Source: Mangrovibacterium diazotrophicum (GTDB lineage Bacteria; Bacteroidota; Bacteroidia; Bacteroidales; Prolixibacteraceae). Taken from it: a stretch of 64,000 nucleotides of DNA. The first letter of the stretch is position 1, and each line of letters begins with the position of its first letter. A program made the position numbers and the translations under genes. The DNA lies in NCBI RefSeq assembly GCF_003610535.1, contig NZ_RAPN01000002.1, forward strand, positions 1-64,000. The letters run 5' to 3'. The notes below the pieces were generated by a model. The model did no database searches and was not told where the DNA came from. It worked only from the letters and a program-made list of their open reading frames with translations. This document shows positions 42,398 to 50,784 of the stretch, in pieces.

Positions 42398-43939
42398 TTA
42401 GAATCCGTTTTGGGCATCCATAAACTTCACTTGCTGTTGATAAGGCAAGTCAACCGATTGTGTTTTGTCCCCGAGCTCAATCACCTGCGGATTGGAGCTA
42501 TCAAAAGCCGGCCACTCGGGAAGCCCTTCGCCATTTGGATTTCCGGTTTTCGCAAAATTCACCCAGTAACTGCTCATGATATTTTCCAATGCATAGTCGG
42601 TTTCGGTAAATGGTTTATCCCAGTTGTGCAATGTGTGAAGCGCATAGGCAAACTCGGCCGAATGGAATGCGCCGTAATTGGGTTCTCCCGGTGGCACTCG
42701 TTTGAAATAATAGAGATATGATGAATTCGTGCCAGTTTTAGACTGAAGTCGTGCCCAACTGTAATTGTTCCATCCAAAGGAGAGCTGAGAAATCAGTTTT
42801 TGAGAAGCTGCAGCTTCCTCGTCGGTATTGGCTGGAAACAGCTGCAGATAAGCATCTGCCTGATCGCCGTACTGAGCGCGGGCAGCAGCCTTTGCCTGCT
42901 CAGCGGTCGGCGTGGGACCGAAAAATACGCCATCATCGGCATTCCAGCCCGAAATCAGCGGCACATCATTTTGTTGGCCAGCGTCGAAGGTTTCAGCAAC
43001 TGGTGGCACCACGATATTATCCACCGTAATCCCTTGTCGTCCCGGGAACTTCGTTAAAAGCGAGTCCGCAGGAATCTCCCGCATCGCTTCCAGGTCTGAA
43101 TAGCCGGCATCGGCGAACATCTTCTCACCGGCTTTCTCAGCATCAGCCAGTGTATTGTCCAACGAAAGTGTTTTGCCAAACATGCCTCCGCTTTGTCCAA
43201 TCGCTTTATGAAAAAGTCCTTTGGCCAGCGGCGAAACCATCAGCATATTCACGCTAAATGAACCGGCAGACTGTCCGGCAATCGTGACATTTTCGGGATT
43301 GCCTCCAAAAGCTGCAATATTATTTCGCACCCATTTTAAAGCAGCAATCTGATCCAGAATACCGTAGTTTCCGGAGGTATTCAAATCTGATTCTTTGGAT
43401 AGTTCCGGGTGAGCCAGGAAACCCAAAATTCCTAACCGGTAGTTGATTGTGATGAAGACGACGCCTTTTCTGGCCATCTCTATTCCATCGTACAAGGGAA
43501 CCATTCCCGAGCCAGAAGTCAGTCCTCCACCGTGAATCCAGACCATTACCGGAAGGTTTTCATCGGCTTTTTTAGCCGGGGTCCAAACGTTCAGGTACAG
43601 ACAATCTTCGCTCATAGGCTTGGCCGGCGTAATAAACTCCTGCGACCAGCAGAAAAATGGTTTTGGATCGGGTTGGATCGCTGAAGCCGGAGGATTTACA
43701 CATGTTCGAACACCTTCCCATACCTCAACAGCTTGCGGGGCTTTCCAACGCAAATCGCCAACCGGTGGAGCTGCATAAGGAATTCCAAGAAAAATCGCCA
43801 CACCTGTTTCCGAGTGTGTTTTTCCGGCAACAAATCCGTCCTGGGTTTTAACAGCCTCAACGTTCAACGCTTGTTCTGCAGTTTTACCGCAAGAACAAAA
43901 AACAGCGATGAGAGATGCAAGTAGTAGCGTTCGTTTCAT
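42398..43939 (-). CDS. Type-B carboxylesterase lipoprotein
   Basis: 513 aa. Lipobox VFCSC (Cys17). Carboxylesterase motifs: FLGIPYAAPPVG, EDCLYLNVWTP, HGGGL, nucleophile Ser224 in GQSAGS, and His in GAFHSAEF. The acidic residue in GWNADDG is Asp where the neighbour has Glu. It is exported by Sec and lipid-anchored, whereas the sister gene uses Tat, so the two act in the same compartment by different routes. Confidence 0.9.
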   Translation of the reverse strand: MKRTLLLASLIAVFCSCGKTAEQALNVEAVKTQDGFVAGKTHSETGVAIFLGIPYAAPPVGDLRWKAPQAVEVWEGVRTCVNPPASAIQPDPKPFFCWSQEFITPAKPMSEDCLYLNVWTPAKKADENLPVMVWIHGGGLTSGSGMVPLYDGIEMARKGVVFITINYRLGILGFLAHPELSKESDLNTSGNYGILDQIAALKWVRNNIAAFGGNPENVTIAGQSAGSFSVNMLMVSPLAKGLFHKAIGQSGGMFGKTLSLDNTLADAEKAGEKMFADAGYSDLEAMREIPADSLLTKFPGRQGITVDNIVVPPVAETFDAGQQNDVPLISGWNADDGVFFGPTPTAEQAKAAARAQYGDQADAYLQLFPANTDEEAAASQKLISQLSFGWNNYSWARLQSKTGTNSSYLYYFKRVPPGEPNYGAFHSAEFAYALHTLHNWDKPFTETDYALENIMSSYWVNFAKTGNPNGEGLPEWPAFDSSNPQVIELGDKTQSVDLPYQQQVKFMDAQNGF

Positions 43940-43961
43940 GGGTTTGTTGGTTTAGGTCGTT

Positions 43962-45107
43962 CTATTGAAAGAGCAGCGGAGCAAAATCTTTTAAATTATG
44001 CCTCCATGTGATAAAGGTGTGCCCGGCCGGATACGAATCAGTTTCGTAATGAATGCCGTATTTATCAAGCACTGCCTTCGTATTTAAACCATTTTGATAG
44101 GCAATGTCTTTCTCACCACCCATCGCAATCCAGAATAATTTCAGGTCATTGATCTTTTGTTGGACAGACTCATCCTGACACAAAGTTTCAACCTCGTTTA
44201 ATTGATTCGGAAAGAATCCGGTACTCAAGGGTAAAATGTAGGCAAACCTGTCGGCATAGAAAAAAGCCATATTCAGCGCTTGCAAACCGCCCATCGACAG
44301 GCCCGCGTAAGCCCGAAACTCAGGTGTATTTTTCACTTTATAGTTGGCTTCCACATATGGAACCAGGTCCTTAAAAAAGTAATTGTAATACGGATCAGCA
44401 TCACCGCTTACATTCGTGTAAAAACCGCCTCCGGGGTTGCCGTATGGCATCACCACAACCATCGGTTTCATTTTTCCTTCGGCCAGCAAATTGTCCAGAA
44501 TGAAGTTTGCCCGACCAGCTGTTGACCACGAGGCATCGTTATCTCCACCGCCATGCTGCAAATACAAAACCGGCAATTGCTCGCTCCTATTTTCATAGCC
44601 CGGGGGAAGGTAAACATGCGCCCGACTGACCTTGCCAATTGATTTGGCTTGAAACCATATTTCTTCCAAACGTCCGTGCGGAACATCTTTTATTGCCTGG
44701 TAATCGGCTTCATAACCGGGTACTTCAAATAAGTTGGAATAGCCGTTCGCCCCTTCCTTCAGCATCGTATTTTTCGGATCTATCGTCTTCAATCCATCCA
44801 CTGAAAAATCGTACGAATAAAGATCTGGAGACAAAGGACCAATCACGGTGGACCAGATACCAATGTCATCTTTTTTCAATTTGATTGGGCCAAAGGTCTG
44901 CTGAAAGTCGCCGGTTACGATTACGTCGCTTGCTCTGGGCGCATAAATACTCAACGTTACTTTCCGGTCGGCAGCAATGCGAACAGATTTGAGCGTATCG
45001 CCCGGCCCCGGCTTGTAACCGGGGAATTGGGCGAAACTATCAATCACGAACAGACAAAACAAACTCAAGCAAATTGAAAAACGGAAATATGTGGTGGGCT
45101 TATTCAT
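43962..45107 (-). CDS. CE1-like esterase with N-terminal E-set domain (2)
   Basis: 381 aa. Signal FSICLSLFCLFVIDSFAQ. E-set-like domain (about 40-130), then the alpha/beta hydrolase: Ser271 in GLSMGG, Asp333, His362 in PAGHTFITW. Same layout as the esterases at 38466 and 47755 but more diverged. Two bp separate it from the next upstream gene. Confidence 0.87.
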   Translation of the reverse strand: MNKPTTYFRFSICLSLFCLFVIDSFAQFPGYKPGPGDTLKSVRIAADRKVTLSIYAPRASDVIVTGDFQQTFGPIKLKKDDIGIWSTVIGPLSPDLYSYDFSVDGLKTIDPKNTMLKEGANGYSNLFEVPGYEADYQAIKDVPHGRLEEIWFQAKSIGKVSRAHVYLPPGYENRSEQLPVLYLQHGGGDNDASWSTAGRANFILDNLLAEGKMKPMVVVMPYGNPGGGFYTNVSGDADPYYNYFFKDLVPYVEANYKVKNTPEFRAYAGLSMGGLQALNMAFFYADRFAYILPLSTGFFPNQLNEVETLCQDESVQQKINDLKLFWIAMGGEKDIAYQNGLNTKAVLDKYGIHYETDSYPAGHTFITWRHNLKDFAPLLFQ

Positions 45108-45109
45108 TT

Positions 45110-45982
45110 TTATTGTTGTTGAATGCTGTTATCGCGAAATATGTCTGAAACAAATGGCAAAGCGATATAAAGTGCCGAGTGCCAGTACTCCCAGGTGTGA
45201 TTACCATCGCGGATACGAGTTTGTAACGGGATCTCTGCAGCTTGCATCGCCAAAACAAATTCAAGGTTGGCTTTCAGGGTGAAGTCGTCATCACCACAAT
45301 CAACAAACCATTTAACCGTTTTCAGATTCGCAATTTTTTCCGGAGAAGCTTCGTTGACGAACTTTACACAATTGTTGTCCTCGACCAACTGGTGAACCTT
45401 CTTTTGAACGGGATCATTGAAGTCAATCCAAAACAGATTGTCGTGTCGGTACAAGTAACCACTCATGGTGTAAGCGGCACAAAACATCTCCGGATGATGC
45501 TGGGCATAAACAACAGTTCCCTGTCCTCCCATCGACAAACCGGCCAACGCGCGATGCCCTTTGTCGGCAATTACCCGGTAATTTGACTCCACAAAAGGAA
45601 TCATTTCGTCGAAGAAATAATCCTCGTAGCGCCAGTCGGGGTTATTGAAATAGTTCATAAAATCTTTCCCTGCTTCGGGGCAAATGATGATCATTTCAGT
45701 CGCCTCATTCGAAAGCATCAACTGGTTGGCAATTCCTGCCAGACTTCCTTTTTCGGGCCAGTCGGTATGGCTACCGCCGCCTCCATGCAACAAATACAAA
45801 ACCGGGTAATTTTTGTCAGTATTCTTTTCGTAGTTCGGCGGAAGGTAAACAGCGTACTCCCGATCCTGATTCAGAATCTTACTAGGCATGGTTTTGTACT
45901 CTACTTTGCCCCATCCGGGCCATTGTGCGAATCCGGCAAATACTAAAAAGATCAGTAATATTGTTGTGGTTAGTTTTTTCAT
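45110..45982 (-). CDS. CE1-like esterase without accessory domain (1)
   Basis: 290 aa. Signal MKKLTTTILLIFLVFAGFAQ. Catalytic Ser150 in GLSMGG, Asp in DCGDDDF (about 232), His262 in RDGNHTWEYW. No E-set domain. The neighbour at 46001 is a clear paralogue (shared RDGxHxWEYWHSALY ending), so this is a tandem duplication. Tributyrin/feruloyl-esterase-like activity on small soluble esters is likely. Confidence 0.88.
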   Translation of the reverse strand: MKKLTTTILLIFLVFAGFAQWPGWGKVEYKTMPSKILNQDREYAVYLPPNYEKNTDKNYPVLYLLHGGGGSHTDWPEKGSLAGIANQLMLSNEATEMIIICPEAGKDFMNYFNNPDWRYEDYFFDEMIPFVESNYRVIADKGHRALAGLSMGGQGTVVYAQHHPEMFCAAYTMSGYLYRHDNLFWIDFNDPVQKKVHQLVEDNNCVKFVNEASPEKIANLKTVKWFVDCGDDDFTLKANLEFVLAMQAAEIPLQTRIRDGNHTWEYWHSALYIALPFVSDIFRDNSIQQQ

Positions 45983-46000
45983 TTTTGCTTGGTTTAATAG

Positions 46001-46858
46001 TTAATTGTCGAAGCCATCTGAAACGAATGCCAAGGCCTTGTACAAAGCCGAATGCCAGTATTCCCAATCGTGGCCGCCATCGCGAACACGCAGCTGACAC
46101 GGGATGTGCGCATTGCGCATTGCTTTGTAGAAATCTGTATTTACGTCGAATAAAAAATCGTCGTCCCCGCAATCGACGAACCAGCGAACAGCTCTCAGCG
46201 TTTCCTTGGTTGCCTCATCTGCATTCTCTACAAATTTGACACAGTGATTCTCAATGACTGTTCGGTTTAGTTCGGCCATTTTTTTATCCTGTGCAGGAAT
46301 TCCTCCGCCTTCCGGTAGTCCCATCAAAGCGCTCATGGCATAGGCCGACGAAAACAAGTCGGGATGCTTTTGCGCGTACACGGTAGTTCCTCCACCCCCC
46401 ATGGAAAGACCCGCAATCGCGCGATTTTTCTTGTCGCCAATCACCCGGTATTTATTTTCAATGTAAGGCATAAACTCCGTGAAGAAGAAGGTTTCGTAAG
46501 ACCAGCCATCCATATCGAAATAGCCGTTCCAATCGCGTCCGGCATCAGGCACAATAATGATCATTTCGTGAGCCTCTCCGGCATCAATCAATTTATTGGA
46601 CACATCCTGCAGGTGTCCGCGCATAACCCAACCATTATTGTTGTCAAACACGCCGTGCAACAGGTACAGAATCGGATATTTTCGGTTCGGACTGGTTTCA
46701 TAGCTCTTAGGCAGATAAACCGAATATTGACGGTTTACACCGAGTACTTCACTTTTCAGACTATCAATTGACACCTGACCATGTGGTAACTGCGGAAATT
46801 GGGCAAATGCACCAAGCCCCATCAGGACAAATAAAATGAGGGTTGAAATTTTTTTCAT
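46001..46858 (-). CDS. CE1-like esterase without accessory domain (2)
   Basis: 285 aa. Signal MKKISTLILFVLMGLGAFAQ. Ser152 in GLSMGG, Asp in DCGDDDF (about 232), His263 in RDGGHDWEYW. Paralogue of the preceding esterase. Its start is one base from the stop of the MBL-fold gene. Confidence 0.88.
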   Translation of the reverse strand: MKKISTLILFVLMGLGAFAQFPQLPHGQVSIDSLKSEVLGVNRQYSVYLPKSYETSPNRKYPILYLLHGVFDNNNGWVMRGHLQDVSNKLIDAGEAHEMIIIVPDAGRDWNGYFDMDGWSYETFFFTEFMPYIENKYRVIGDKKNRAIAGLSMGGGGTTVYAQKHPDLFSSAYAMSALMGLPEGGGIPAQDKKMAELNRTVIENHCVKFVENADEATKETLRAVRWFVDCGDDDFLFDVNTDFYKAMRNAHIPCQLRVRDGGHDWEYWHSALYKALAFVSDGFDN

Positions 46859-46859
46859 G

Positions 46860-47678
46860 TTAATTTATGTTTTCCGGATCATACACAATACTGGCGGATC
46901 CGAGGGTGGTTATCATTGGATTATCGGGACCAATAGAGACTTTATATGGGTAATCTTTTCCTTCGGGAGCTGTTCCCGCCGTGAGTTGTTCTGCCAGCTG
47001 ACGCATATCGGTCATGTAGGTTTTCCCCAATGCTCCGTGTACATGCGGATAGTGACCACAATAAATTTTTGTAATTCCTTCGTTCATCAGTTTTTCCATG
47101 CGTCGACACGATTCAGCGTAGACAGCCATCGACACATGCGGCTGCAACTGCATCCAAACCTGGCCTGAGCCGAAGGCATCGCCCGAATAACAATTCCCCG
47201 CTTCCCGATCGATAAACACGACCGAACCGGGCGTGTGACCAGGCATATGTAAAACTTCAATATTTTTGTTTCCCAGCTCGAATTGATCGCCGTCGGCCAG
47301 GTAATGAGTTGTTCCGTTGTAGGGAGGTATGCGCCCCAGTAATACAGTATCTGCCGGGTGCAGATAAACATCTTCAAAATAATTCATATTCCCGGCGTGG
47401 TCGACATGCACATGAGTAATCAATACAACCACAGGCTTGGCAGTTAGTAAGCCAACGATCGAATCCAATTTCGATATTTTGGAAATGGTGCCGGTATCAA
47501 TCAGCAAGGCTTTCTTCGTTCCTTCAATCAGGTAAAGCGTGGTGTTGTCACTGGTTTCAAACACCCACATGTCTTTTTCAAGCTTAGTGATGGTCAGCTC
47601 TTCGTTTTGAAAAACCTGCGCAAAACCTAGCGTTGTACAAAAGAAAAGGATCGTAGAAATGATGGTTTTCAGGTTCAT
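46860..47678 (-). CDS. Secreted metallo-beta-lactamase-fold hydrolase
   Basis: 272 aa. Signal MNLKTIISTILFFCTTLGFAQ. MBL metal motif THVHVDHAG (H89, H91, D93, H94), then HMPGHTPGS, YSGDAFGSG and CGHYPHVHG. A two-zinc hydrolase, probably of esters, lactones or thioesters. Sits among four esterases in PUL 2, so it may act on the same released acids. Confidence 0.87.
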   Translation of the reverse strand: MNLKTIISTILFFCTTLGFAQVFQNEELTITKLEKDMWVFETSDNTTLYLIEGTKKALLIDTGTISKISKLDSIVGLLTAKPVVVLITHVHVDHAGNMNYFEDVYLHPADTVLLGRIPPYNGTTHYLADGDQFELGNKNIEVLHMPGHTPGSVVFIDREAGNCYSGDAFGSGQVWMQLQPHVSMAVYAESCRRMEKLMNEGITKIYCGHYPHVHGALGKTYMTDMRQLAEQLTAGTAPEGKDYPYKVSIGPDNPMITTLGSASIVYDPENIN

Positions 47679-47709
47679 TGTTGGTTAGTTAGCGGAAAGG
47701 AGGTAATCG

Positions 47710-47749
47710 GTGAAAGCCAGTCGTCAAATTCACAGCAACTGGCTTTCAC
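47710..47749 (-). terminator. 12-bp intercistronic stem-loop
   Basis: GTGAAAGCCAGT (47710-47721) and ACTGGCTTTCAC (47738-47749) pair perfectly around 16 nt, between the esterase stop and the MBL gene. It has no U run. Likely an mRNA processing or stability structure that sets lower levels of the downstream genes. Confidence 0.5.
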
Positions 47750-47754
47750 GAAAA

Positions 47755-48954
47755 TTATTTAAAAAGCTGCGGCGCAAATTCTGACAAGTAAACGCGCCAG
47801 TTCGTCCAGGTGTGACCGCCTTCGGTTTCCATGTAAGTATATTTCATGCCCATACTATCCAGTTTGGCACGAAAATCAACTCCTGATTTGTATAAGAAAT
47901 CAGATTTTCCCATACCAATCCAGTAAAGTTTATAACCGTTGTCCATCTGAGCTTTCAACGTACCATCGAAATCCTCGTACAGTGCCGATTTAACGCCTTC
48001 GTTTGGCAAAATAGCAGCAGAAAACAGGCCTACATAGTCGAAGGTATTTGGGTAGTAGCGTGAAATGTGCAACGAGTGAAAACCGCCCATTGACAAACCT
48101 GCAATCGCCCGATCAGCCTTATCCGTTTTCACGCGATAGTTGCTTTCAATAAACTTGATGACTTCCGGGAACGTTTCTTCGAACTTACCGTCCATGGTGT
48201 GTGGCAGCATCATATTGGGCTTTTCAAATCCCAAGCTGGACTCGCCTGGTGCAGCCGATTGGGCTACGTTACCATTTGTCATCACGACAATCATGGGAGT
48301 AGCCTTGCCTTGAGCAATCAGGTTGTCCATAATTTGAGACGTACGGCCATAATTGATCCACGCTTCTTCGTCGCCTCCCATGCCATGCAACAAATACAAT
48401 ACAGGGTAGCTCTCCTTGCTGTTTTCATAACCGGGAGGAGTGTAAATTGTCATCCGGCGAGTCATCTCATTACCCGGAGAATCGTACCAGCGACGCGCCA
48501 CTGTTCCGTGAGGCACATCTTTAACCGAATACAAATTGCCTTTATCGCCAGGGACAATGAAAATACTGAAAACAGAAGATACGTCCCGAATCATGTACAC
48601 GTTGTTGGGATCAGTTGATTTAAACCCATCAACAATGATGTTATAAGTGTACAAGTCTGAAGGAAGTGCTTCCGAAGTATAACTCCAAATACCGTCGGCA
48701 CCTTTTTCCAAATTGGCAGGGCCAGCGACTTCAAATTCCCCGAAAGGAGTTTTCATTTTTTTCTTAGGTGTGAAATCACCGACAACTTGCACGGTATCGG
48801 CATTAACTGCATCAATACGAAAAGTAACCGTATTATCAGCATTTACCTGCGGCGAGATGATCTGTTGTGCTCCCCATAAAGCCTGCTGTGCTTCGGCTGA
48901 AAAACTGAGTAATACCGCTGCAATAAAAGCAGCCAATAAATTCTTTTTCATCAT
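47755..48954 (-). CDS. CE1-like esterase with N-terminal E-set domain (3)
   Basis: 399 aa. Signal MMKKNLLAAFIAAVLLSFSAEAQ. E-set/CBM48-like domain (about 40-135), then the hydrolase domain with Ser288 in GLSMGG, Asp352 and His381 in EGGHTWTNWRVYL. Very like the esterase at 38466 (shared FGEFEV and RRMTIYTPPGYE type segments). First enzyme gene after SusCD in PUL 2, so probably the most strongly expressed esterase. Confidence 0.89.
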   Translation of the reverse strand: MMKKNLLAAFIAAVLLSFSAEAQQALWGAQQIISPQVNADNTVTFRIDAVNADTVQVVGDFTPKKKMKTPFGEFEVAGPANLEKGADGIWSYTSEALPSDLYTYNIIVDGFKSTDPNNVYMIRDVSSVFSIFIVPGDKGNLYSVKDVPHGTVARRWYDSPGNEMTRRMTIYTPPGYENSKESYPVLYLLHGMGGDEEAWINYGRTSQIMDNLIAQGKATPMIVVMTNGNVAQSAAPGESSLGFEKPNMMLPHTMDGKFEETFPEVIKFIESNYRVKTDKADRAIAGLSMGGFHSLHISRYYPNTFDYVGLFSAAILPNEGVKSALYEDFDGTLKAQMDNGYKLYWIGMGKSDFLYKSGVDFRAKLDSMGMKYTYMETEGGHTWTNWRVYLSEFAPQLFK

Positions 48955-49121
48955 GTTTCTGTTTTTGATTGATTATTTTATCGGGTTTATTCTGTTAGAC
49001 CATCCAACGATCAATGTGTTTAATTTACACACTCAAAATTCAATAAAAAAAATTAGACTTCCCAATTATTTATCTTAACTGTAATTACTTCTTCAAAGGA
49101 TCTTCCATGAAGTAAATGGAA

Positions 49122-49156
49122 GAAGCTTGGTGATCGATTTTCCATCACCAAGCTTC
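49122..49156 (-). terminator. Strong stem-loop after SusD of PUL 2
   Basis: GAAGCTTGGTGAT (49122-49134) and ATCACCAAGCTTC (49144-49156) pair over 13 bp with a 9-nt loop, 13 bp beyond the SusD stop. GAAGTA/TACTTC extends the stem. It has the same position as the PUL 1 stem-loop at 20940. Confidence 0.6.
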
Positions 49157-49169
49157 GATTACTTCAATT

Positions 49170-50771
49170 CTACCACCCCGGGTTTTGTGTAATATTTTGA
49201 TTTACGAGCATCTCGTGTTCGGGGAAGGGCAACAACTCGTGCTTACCCGCCTTAAATCCGTACGATGAATTGCTGTATGGATAGCTGACGTCATAAGATC
49301 CGTCTTCGGCGTAACCGGAGAAAATAGGAACTTCTTTACCTTGGGTCCCCAAATAGGTCGCTGCGTCGCCCCAGCGAACCAAATCCTGGTAACGAACACC
49401 TTCCAGACACAACTCTAAGCGTTTTTCTGTTTTAATGTCATCTAATGTCACAGAAGTTAACTGAGACAACTGAGCACGATCGCGCACCTCGTTGATGTAA
49501 GTTAATGCGCTGGTATTATCTCCCGATTCAAGACAAGCTTCAGCAGCGAGCAACAACACTTCGGAGTAACGCATCAATCGGTAGTTTGCAGAAATAACCA
49601 TTCCCCATGTTCCTTCAATGACTTCACTGCCAATCAAGCGCCATTTCCAGTTGAAATAGCCCGTATTACCATAAAGGCTTGTTCCGGCATTTAAAACCAC
49701 CGGGACAAACGGTGCACCAATCGTATTAACCTGGGCATAAGTGCGCAGGGTTGCATTCAAACGATAACCGGATTCTGTTTCTTCGGCCACAAACGCATCA
49801 TACAGTTCTTTTCTGGGGCTACCAAATCCCCAACCTCCCGGGAATAGCTCATGCACACCGTAATAGTAACCATATAAATTCAGTTTGTCCGCGCGCCATC
49901 CCATCATAGTTCCTACGTAATAATTCCCTTGCGACCATGGGTTTTCAACGTCATTCAGGGAGTTCAATTCGAAGATATTTTCCTCACCAAAATCCTGGAC
50001 ATCGCGCAGTACATTCGCATAATCATCAATTAAATCATACTTTTCGGAGTTAATCACCAGCTTGAGCATAGTTGCAGCTTCCGAATATTTTCCCTGAAAT
50101 ACATAGGCTTTACCCAAAAATGCCTGTACTGCCTGTTTGGATATGCGTGCCCCCGGAGTTTGGTCTGTTGTACCAGATTTTTCCGGCAAAATTCCGGAAT
50201 TAATAGCATCGCTGTAGTCCGTCTCAATTTGGGCCCAAATAGCAGAAACTTCACCATTTGTTTGTTGGTATTCGCTTGGAGCAAGCAAACCTGTAACCAG
50301 GGGCACCGGTCCCCACAGTGTTACTAAGTTGAAGTAGGCCCATCCGCGAGCTGCTTTGGCCTCTGCAATCGCACGTTGTTTAATATCTGTGTCTCCTTCA
50401 AAATTATTAATCACCAGGTTCGCCCGGTAAATCAGTGCGTAGAGACCCGAAAAGTAATCGGTCAGTTGTGAGTTGGAAGTACTGAATCGATATTCGTTCA
50501 GCTGCTCCAATATCGAGTTATCTCCACGTGAACCACCACCAGCATAAATATCATCAGAAAGTGCATTTTTCAGCCAAAAGTCGCTATATCCCAAGTTTCT
50601 CCAGCCCAGGTAAACAGCAGCTACTGCTTCAAGCGCATCATCATCGGTTTGGTAAAAGCTATCTGTTGAAGTTGTTCCCTGCTGAACGACCTCGTCCAGC
50701 CGACTTGTACATCCCCCCAGAAAACCGAGAGCAACAACGACTGTAAATATATATATCAATTTCGTTTTCAT
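49170..50771 (-). CDS. susD: SusD-like outer-membrane glycan-binding lipoprotein (PUL 2)
   Basis: 533 aa. Signal MKTKLIYIFTVVVALGFLGGC with Cys21. SusD features: LDEVVQQGTTSTDSFYQTDDDALEAVAAVY, AIAEAKAARGWAYFNLVTLWGPVPLVTGL, LMRYSEVLLLAAEACLESGD, EKRLELCLEGVRYQDLVRWG and a final ITQNPGW. It forms the surface lid for the SusC 13 bp upstream. Confidence 0.95.
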   Translation of the reverse strand: MKTKLIYIFTVVVALGFLGGCTSRLDEVVQQGTTSTDSFYQTDDDALEAVAAVYLGWRNLGYSDFWLKNALSDDIYAGGGSRGDNSILEQLNEYRFSTSNSQLTDYFSGLYALIYRANLVINNFEGDTDIKQRAIAEAKAARGWAYFNLVTLWGPVPLVTGLLAPSEYQQTNGEVSAIWAQIETDYSDAINSGILPEKSGTTDQTPGARISKQAVQAFLGKAYVFQGKYSEAATMLKLVINSEKYDLIDDYANVLRDVQDFGEENIFELNSLNDVENPWSQGNYYVGTMMGWRADKLNLYGYYYGVHELFPGGWGFGSPRKELYDAFVAEETESGYRLNATLRTYAQVNTIGAPFVPVVLNAGTSLYGNTGYFNWKWRLIGSEVIEGTWGMVISANYRLMRYSEVLLLAAEACLESGDNTSALTYINEVRDRAQLSQLTSVTLDDIKTEKRLELCLEGVRYQDLVRWGDAATYLGTQGKEVPIFSGYAEDGSYDVSYPYSNSSYGFKAGKHELLPFPEHEMLVNQNITQNPGW

Positions 50772-50784
50772 ATTTTTCAGGTTT

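Noticed and set aside
35756-43960. Recurring CCTAAACC just upstream of several start codons (near 18264, 35756, 43948)
   Set aside because: Only three copies with varying distance to the ATG; could be a weak leader signal, but support is too thin to report.
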